From NCBI GenBank assembly GCA_002401365.1, contig NVSW01000087.1:1-8238 (forward strand): a DNA stretch of 8,238 bases. The letters run 5' to 3'. The notes under the pieces were generated by a model that saw only the letters and a program-made list of their open reading frames with translations, was not told where the DNA came from and did no database searches. This DNA comes from Piscirickettsiaceae bacterium (lineage in GTDB: Bacteria > Pseudomonadota > Gammaproteobacteria > Methylococcales > Cycloclasticaceae). The first letter of the stretch is position 1. The number at the start of each line of letters is the position of its first letter. A program made the position numbers and the translations under genes. Shown here in pieces: positions 5,144-8,238 of the stretch.

Positions 5144-7228
5144 TTAGTCATTAAGACTGAAATCGAACTGCATGATATCGGCTGGTTCTTGTAAAAAGTA
5201 ACCTTGAACGGCATCAATACCAATATTCCACAGCATAGCAAGTGCATTTGCATTCTCTACAGATTTTGCGATGGTTCTAACACCGTTTCGCCGAGTCACG
5301 GTGACAAGGTCTTGTATTGTTTTTTTGGAACTTGGATCATTTAAAAGAGTTTGGCTGAAAGAACCATCAATTTTTATATAATCAACGGCATAAGTTTTTA
5401 ACATGGCATCCGTGATTTCACTAAACCCAACCTGGTCAAATGCAAGTTGACAACCACAGTCTTTTTTGATGATAGTTATAAAGTTTTTGAGGGTATGTGG
5501 GTCAGCTTGAAGGTCAGCAAAATTTATTTGAAATACCAATAATTTTGGATCAATACCATAAAACTTCATATCTGCCATAAGTGTCTCTATAAACTCATAA
5601 TGCCTATAGGTATTTATCGATAGTGTAATGAAAAACTTTCTTTTGATGCCTTGTCGAGATGCTTGTCTAATTTGTTGAATAGTATGGCGTAAAACCCATT
5701 CATCTAATTGAGAAATTAAACCTGTTCTTTCAGCTGTTAAGATGAAATTATCAGGTGGAATGTGGTTGTTTTTTTCATCCATGATTCTCAAAAGTACGGC
5801 ATAGTTTTCAGTCGTTTTTTCAGAGAGATCCACAATTGGTTGAAAAAGAGTGTGCAACCTGTTTTGTTCAAGTGCATTTTGAATGAGATTTACACCTTCT
5901 GCTTCCTCAATAATTATGTTTAAGGGAGTACTAACAGAATCAAAAACATGTATTTTTTCACCGTCATTTTTTGATGCGTTTTCACATGCCTTATCGGCTT
6001 GTACTAAAAGTTGTTCGGCAGTAGCTATTTTGTTATCGATAAAGCTTACGCCGATGCTAAGAGATATTTTTTGATATTGACTGTCATCACCAAAAATAGT
6101 GTTATTAACGTCGGTGATAATTTTTTGACAGTGTAATAAAAATTCACTGCGGTCTAGCTCATAGGAAAACAGGGAAAAAACGGCATCACCATACCGAGCT
6201 AGAATGTCATTTTTTGAGCAAGATTCTTGAATTATTGAAGCGATTGATTGAATGATGCTGTTAGTTTGCTCAAAGTTGAATTTATTACGTAATTGGCGAA
6301 AATCTTCAATTAGAATTATTGCAATGGAACCACGAGCGTCATCCTCTTTTAATTTATTATTCAGGTGTTCTATAATAAATTTTTTGTTATGTATGCCGGT
6401 TTCATGGTCATAACTTCGTAAGTCTGTGAAACCTTTATCAATGTCGCTCCAAGCATTTGGGTTGTGAATGAGTATTTGTGTGCATACTGTATCATCAACC
6501 AAGCAGGGTGTTTTGTAGAGTGTTGTTACGAATGATTCACCACCACGTTTCTGAATTAACACAGACACTGTTTTATTATCTGGTAATGAGTCTAGTGAAG
6601 TATTAAGGGCATGACCTTTTTTTCTTACATTGGGCTGTGATTGGCTGGACATGTTGAATTCTTCAACTTCAGCGTTTGTAAGATGTTCTTCGCTTGGAAT
6701 GTTGAAGATTCGTTTATAGGCGTCGTTAACGGACCAATATTGATTTCCGTGGATTAGCGCAACACCATCTTCTGTGTTTCGTAAAAATGCGTTGAAACGT
6801 GAATGTTCATTTTTAGCCTTGACCCGTGACGCATGAAAAAGTGATCGATGGTGTTGTAGGCTAAGCTCTCTTTTAATAGACTTGCTAGTTAGTTCGATGG
6901 GGTTTAATAAGCGAACATCAATGATCTTATTGCCAAATGAATCAAGGTCAAAATGATTTATTTCTTTGCAGAAAATAATTTTTGGTAATTGCAGTAGCTC
7001 TTTTTTTAATGAAATAAATTGCTTAAGAGTTTTTGAAGTGTATTCCTCAAAATTGATTAAAGCTAATTCAATGCTGTCAAGCTGTTGAAGATTATCTATA
7101 CATTTTTCGAAATCTGAAAAGTGTAAATTAGTTTTGGGGGCATTGAGTAAGCAACTAGCAATTAGGCGCTGTTCCTGAAAATTAAAATTGATAGCAATAA
7201 TGTTGGGTGTTTTATTAACAGAGTGCAT
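5144..7228 (-). CDS. FimX-like REC-PAS-GGDEF-EAL protein with degenerate catalytic sites
   Basis: This is a predicted cytosolic c-di-GMP receptor of 694 residues, close to the 691 of Pseudomonas FimX, which controls type IV pilus assembly and twitching. The N terminus (about 1-120) is receiver-like but has Asn (N59) where the phosphorylated Asp should be and NP (109-110) in place of KP. A PAS-like segment covers about 140-258. The GGDEF domain starts at YDHETGIHNKKF (273). Its signature reads GDAVF (347-351) instead of GGDEF, which parallels the GDSIF of FimX. The EAL domain starts near 447 (FQPIVDL at 462-468). The EAL triplet is AVL (477-479), the ExTE glutamate is Q567, DDFG is DQVG (598-601), and AEGVE is AKSVE (654-658). 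LSIN, KIDGSF and QGYFLQEP are kept. Neither cyclase nor phosphodiesterase activity is likely, and ligand binding remains possible. The start ATG at 7228 has a weak leader (GGTAAC). It follows a PilZ-like gene by 31 bases in an apparent operon whose promoter lies outside the window. Confidence 0.92.
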   Translation of the reverse strand: MHSVNKTPNIIAINFNFQEQRLIASCLLNAPKTNLHFSDFEKCIDNLQQLDSIELALINFEEYTSKTLKQFISLKKELLQLPKIIFCKEINHFDLDSFGNKIIDVRLLNPIELTSKSIKRELSLQHHRSLFHASRVKAKNEHSRFNAFLRNTEDGVALIHGNQYWSVNDAYKRIFNIPSEEHLTNAEVEEFNMSSQSQPNVRKKGHALNTSLDSLPDNKTVSVLIQKRGGESFVTTLYKTPCLVDDTVCTQILIHNPNAWSDIDKGFTDLRSYDHETGIHNKKFIIEHLNNKLKEDDARGSIAIILIEDFRQLRNKFNFEQTNSIIQSIASIIQESCSKNDILARYGDAVFSLFSYELDRSEFLLHCQKIITDVNNTIFGDDSQYQKISLSIGVSFIDNKIATAEQLLVQADKACENASKNDGEKIHVFDSVSTPLNIIIEEAEGVNLIQNALEQNRLHTLFQPIVDLSEKTTENYAVLLRIMDEKNNHIPPDNFILTAERTGLISQLDEWVLRHTIQQIRQASRQGIKRKFFITLSINTYRHYEFIETLMADMKFYGIDPKLLVFQINFADLQADPHTLKNFITIIKKDCGCQLAFDQVGFSEITDAMLKTYAVDYIKIDGSFSQTLLNDPSSKKTIQDLVTVTRRNGVRTIAKSVENANALAMLWNIGIDAVQGYFLQEPADIMQFDFSLND

Positions 7229-7259
7229 TCAGTTACCAATTTCATTAACGTATCTAACT

Positions 7260-8238
7260 TTACCCCTCTTTGGCTATTTTTTGTAGTGTATAACGTGTGA
7301 AAACTGAATTTGTTTCAATTAACTTGGTAATACTATACAACTCTATTTGATTGTTTATTTTTAATTCTAAATCAATACGAGGGTTTTCCAATAAAGATAG
7401 GCAAATAATGGCATCTGCTTGGTTAATTCTCGAAATGCCCGGTAAAAACAGCACTTCACGAGACCGAATGGACTTATCTGTATTACAAATAACGGCTAGT
7501 TTGACATTTGGGGCAATGAGTTCAACACCTAATGAAATACCTTCTTTTTTGTGGTTATCAAGGCGCCTAATAATTGCCAATTCGATATTGCTTTCGCCTG
7601 CATCAATGCCAATTAAGTCGGCTGCTTGCAAAATCGGCTTATTTTCAGCTGCAATGGTAAACATAACACCCGTTGCACTAGCATTTTTTTGAATAGCATC
7701 TACTCGTTGTGAGCTCTGGTTTTTTTTGGGTTCAGTTTTTCTGTCCCATATATCTACGGCGTTAGTAAAGGTGCTGTGACTCTCTTTTATTGTTCTGACA
7801 AAATCTTTTTCGCTTCTAATTGAGGCGTGAGGAAAAGAACGGTTATCTATCGGTATTATTTCAACATTTGATAACCCAAAGGAATTGTTACTAGGTGCCG
7901 TTGTCTTCTTACCCACCAACACGGATGGAGTGTCGTTTGGAGATAGCTTATTGATAATATTTTTAAAGCCAGGATAAATAAGAATTTTTTTTGTTTGTTC
8001 ATTTCGAGAAAACTGTCTCGCATGAGATTGTTGCCAGCAAGGTAGAAGCTTTTGGATGATAATATTATCAAGAGATAATTTTTTATCTTTTTCTAATGCT
8101 AGCTTTACGAAGTATTGTATGAGCCCTGTGTTTTCAAAAAAACATGTTCCTTTTGAAGGTTCAGTATAGGTAGATATATTTAATATTTCATTATTGGTGT
8201 TTATGTCAATAAAAAAACTACTATGTTCTGTTTTTTCT
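7260..8238 (-). CDS. PilZ-like protein, C-terminal 325 residues (start outside window)
   Basis: The frame has no stop from 7260 to the right edge, so the gene is partial and the GTG at 7922 is internal. The visible part starts with a segment containing the pattern CWQQSHARQFSRNEQTKK (W68, R74, R78 of the visible residues). A low-complexity polar linker follows (about visible residues 145-180, with KTEPKKNQSSQ). The C-terminal beta domain has NASATG (codons at 7685-7668), which fits the PilZ [DN]xSxxG motif, then AADLIGI, an IELAIIRRLD strand, and GVELIAP (7529-7509). This last block recalls the vGvxRWL...GvELLaP pattern in proteobacterial PilZ-like proteins, including, as I recall, the gene next to fimX in Pseudomonas (PA4958). 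The upstream RxxxR arginines of true PilZ domains are not clearly present, so c-di-GMP binding is uncertain. It lies directly upstream of the FimX-like gene and probably works in the same signalling output. Confidence 0.75.
   Translation of the reverse strand, partial: EKTEHSSFFIDINTNNEILNISTYTEPSKGTCFFENTGLIQYFVKLALEKDKKLSLDNIIIQKLLPCWQQSHARQFSRNEQTKKILIYPGFKNIINKLSPNDTPSVLVGKKTTAPSNNSFGLSNVEIIPIDNRSFPHASIRSEKDFVRTIKESHSTFTNAVDIWDRKTEPKKNQSSQRVDAIQKNASATGVMFTIAAENKPILQAADLIGIDAGESNIELAIIRRLDNHKKEGISLGVELIAPNVKLAVICNTDKSIRSREVLFLPGISRINQADAIICLSLLENPRIDLELKINNQIELYSITKLIETNSVFTRYTLQKIAKEG

Noticed and set aside
5883..6074. 63-residue plus-strand ORF opposite the FimX-like gene
   Set aside because: It lies antisense to the well-supported GGDEF coding region, with no ribosome binding site or family signature.
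5144..7228. Active c-di-GMP phosphodiesterase or diguanylate cyclase
   Set aside because: The GGDEF signature is GDAVF, and four acidic positions of the EAL active site are replaced (A477, Q567, Q599, K655).
7856..8071. 71-residue minus-strand ORF
   Set aside because: It overlaps the continuous PilZ-like frame, resembles no known protein, and its sequence is in an out-of-phase frame of that gene.

Overview
The window reads as chromosomal DNA of an AT-rich Gammaproteobacterium, most likely aquatic or marine and on the Pseudomonas/Cellvibrio side of the class. The reasons are the aroC gene followed directly by an HcaT-like MFS transporter, an arrangement I recall from Pseudomonas, and a FimX-like c-di-GMP receptor preceded by a PilZ-like gene. 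I see no mobile elements, tRNA or rRNA genes, or CRISPR arrays. Coding density is high, and no gene-free stretch exceeds 91 bases.

Plus strand, left part (1-1750): the 3' end of aroC (chorismate synthase), then a 12-helix MFS transporter starting at TTG. The 31-base gap holds a strong palindromic stem-loop that covers the transporter's likely ribosome binding site.

Plus strand, middle (1751-4204): two adjacent, clearly paralogous genes for secreted proteins of 323 and 437 residues. I cannot assign either to a named family. Each has a signal peptide and a strong Shine-Dalgarno sequence, and they share a series of motifs (NIGFY, FDD..SF, FPPP, LYDYR). The second adds a C-terminal tail with two copies of a cysteine-bracketed NRAGF motif. 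A textbook intrinsic terminator closes this unit. This pair is the best candidate for something undescribed.

Plus strand, right part (4205-5143): a cytosolic 5'-nucleotidase closely resembling animal cN-I (NT5C1) enzymes. Its stop codon directly abuts the stop codon of the convergent gene, with a 9-bp perfect stem-loop just inside its 3' end.

Minus strand (8238-5144): a two-gene unit. First comes the C-terminal 325 residues of a PilZ-like protein whose start lies outside the window. It is followed 31 bases later by a 694-residue REC-PAS-GGDEF-EAL protein with the FimX layout. All its catalytic motifs are degraded, so it probably senses c-di-GMP rather than making or breaking it. By analogy with FimX the likely output is type IV pilus assembly or twitching, which is inference.
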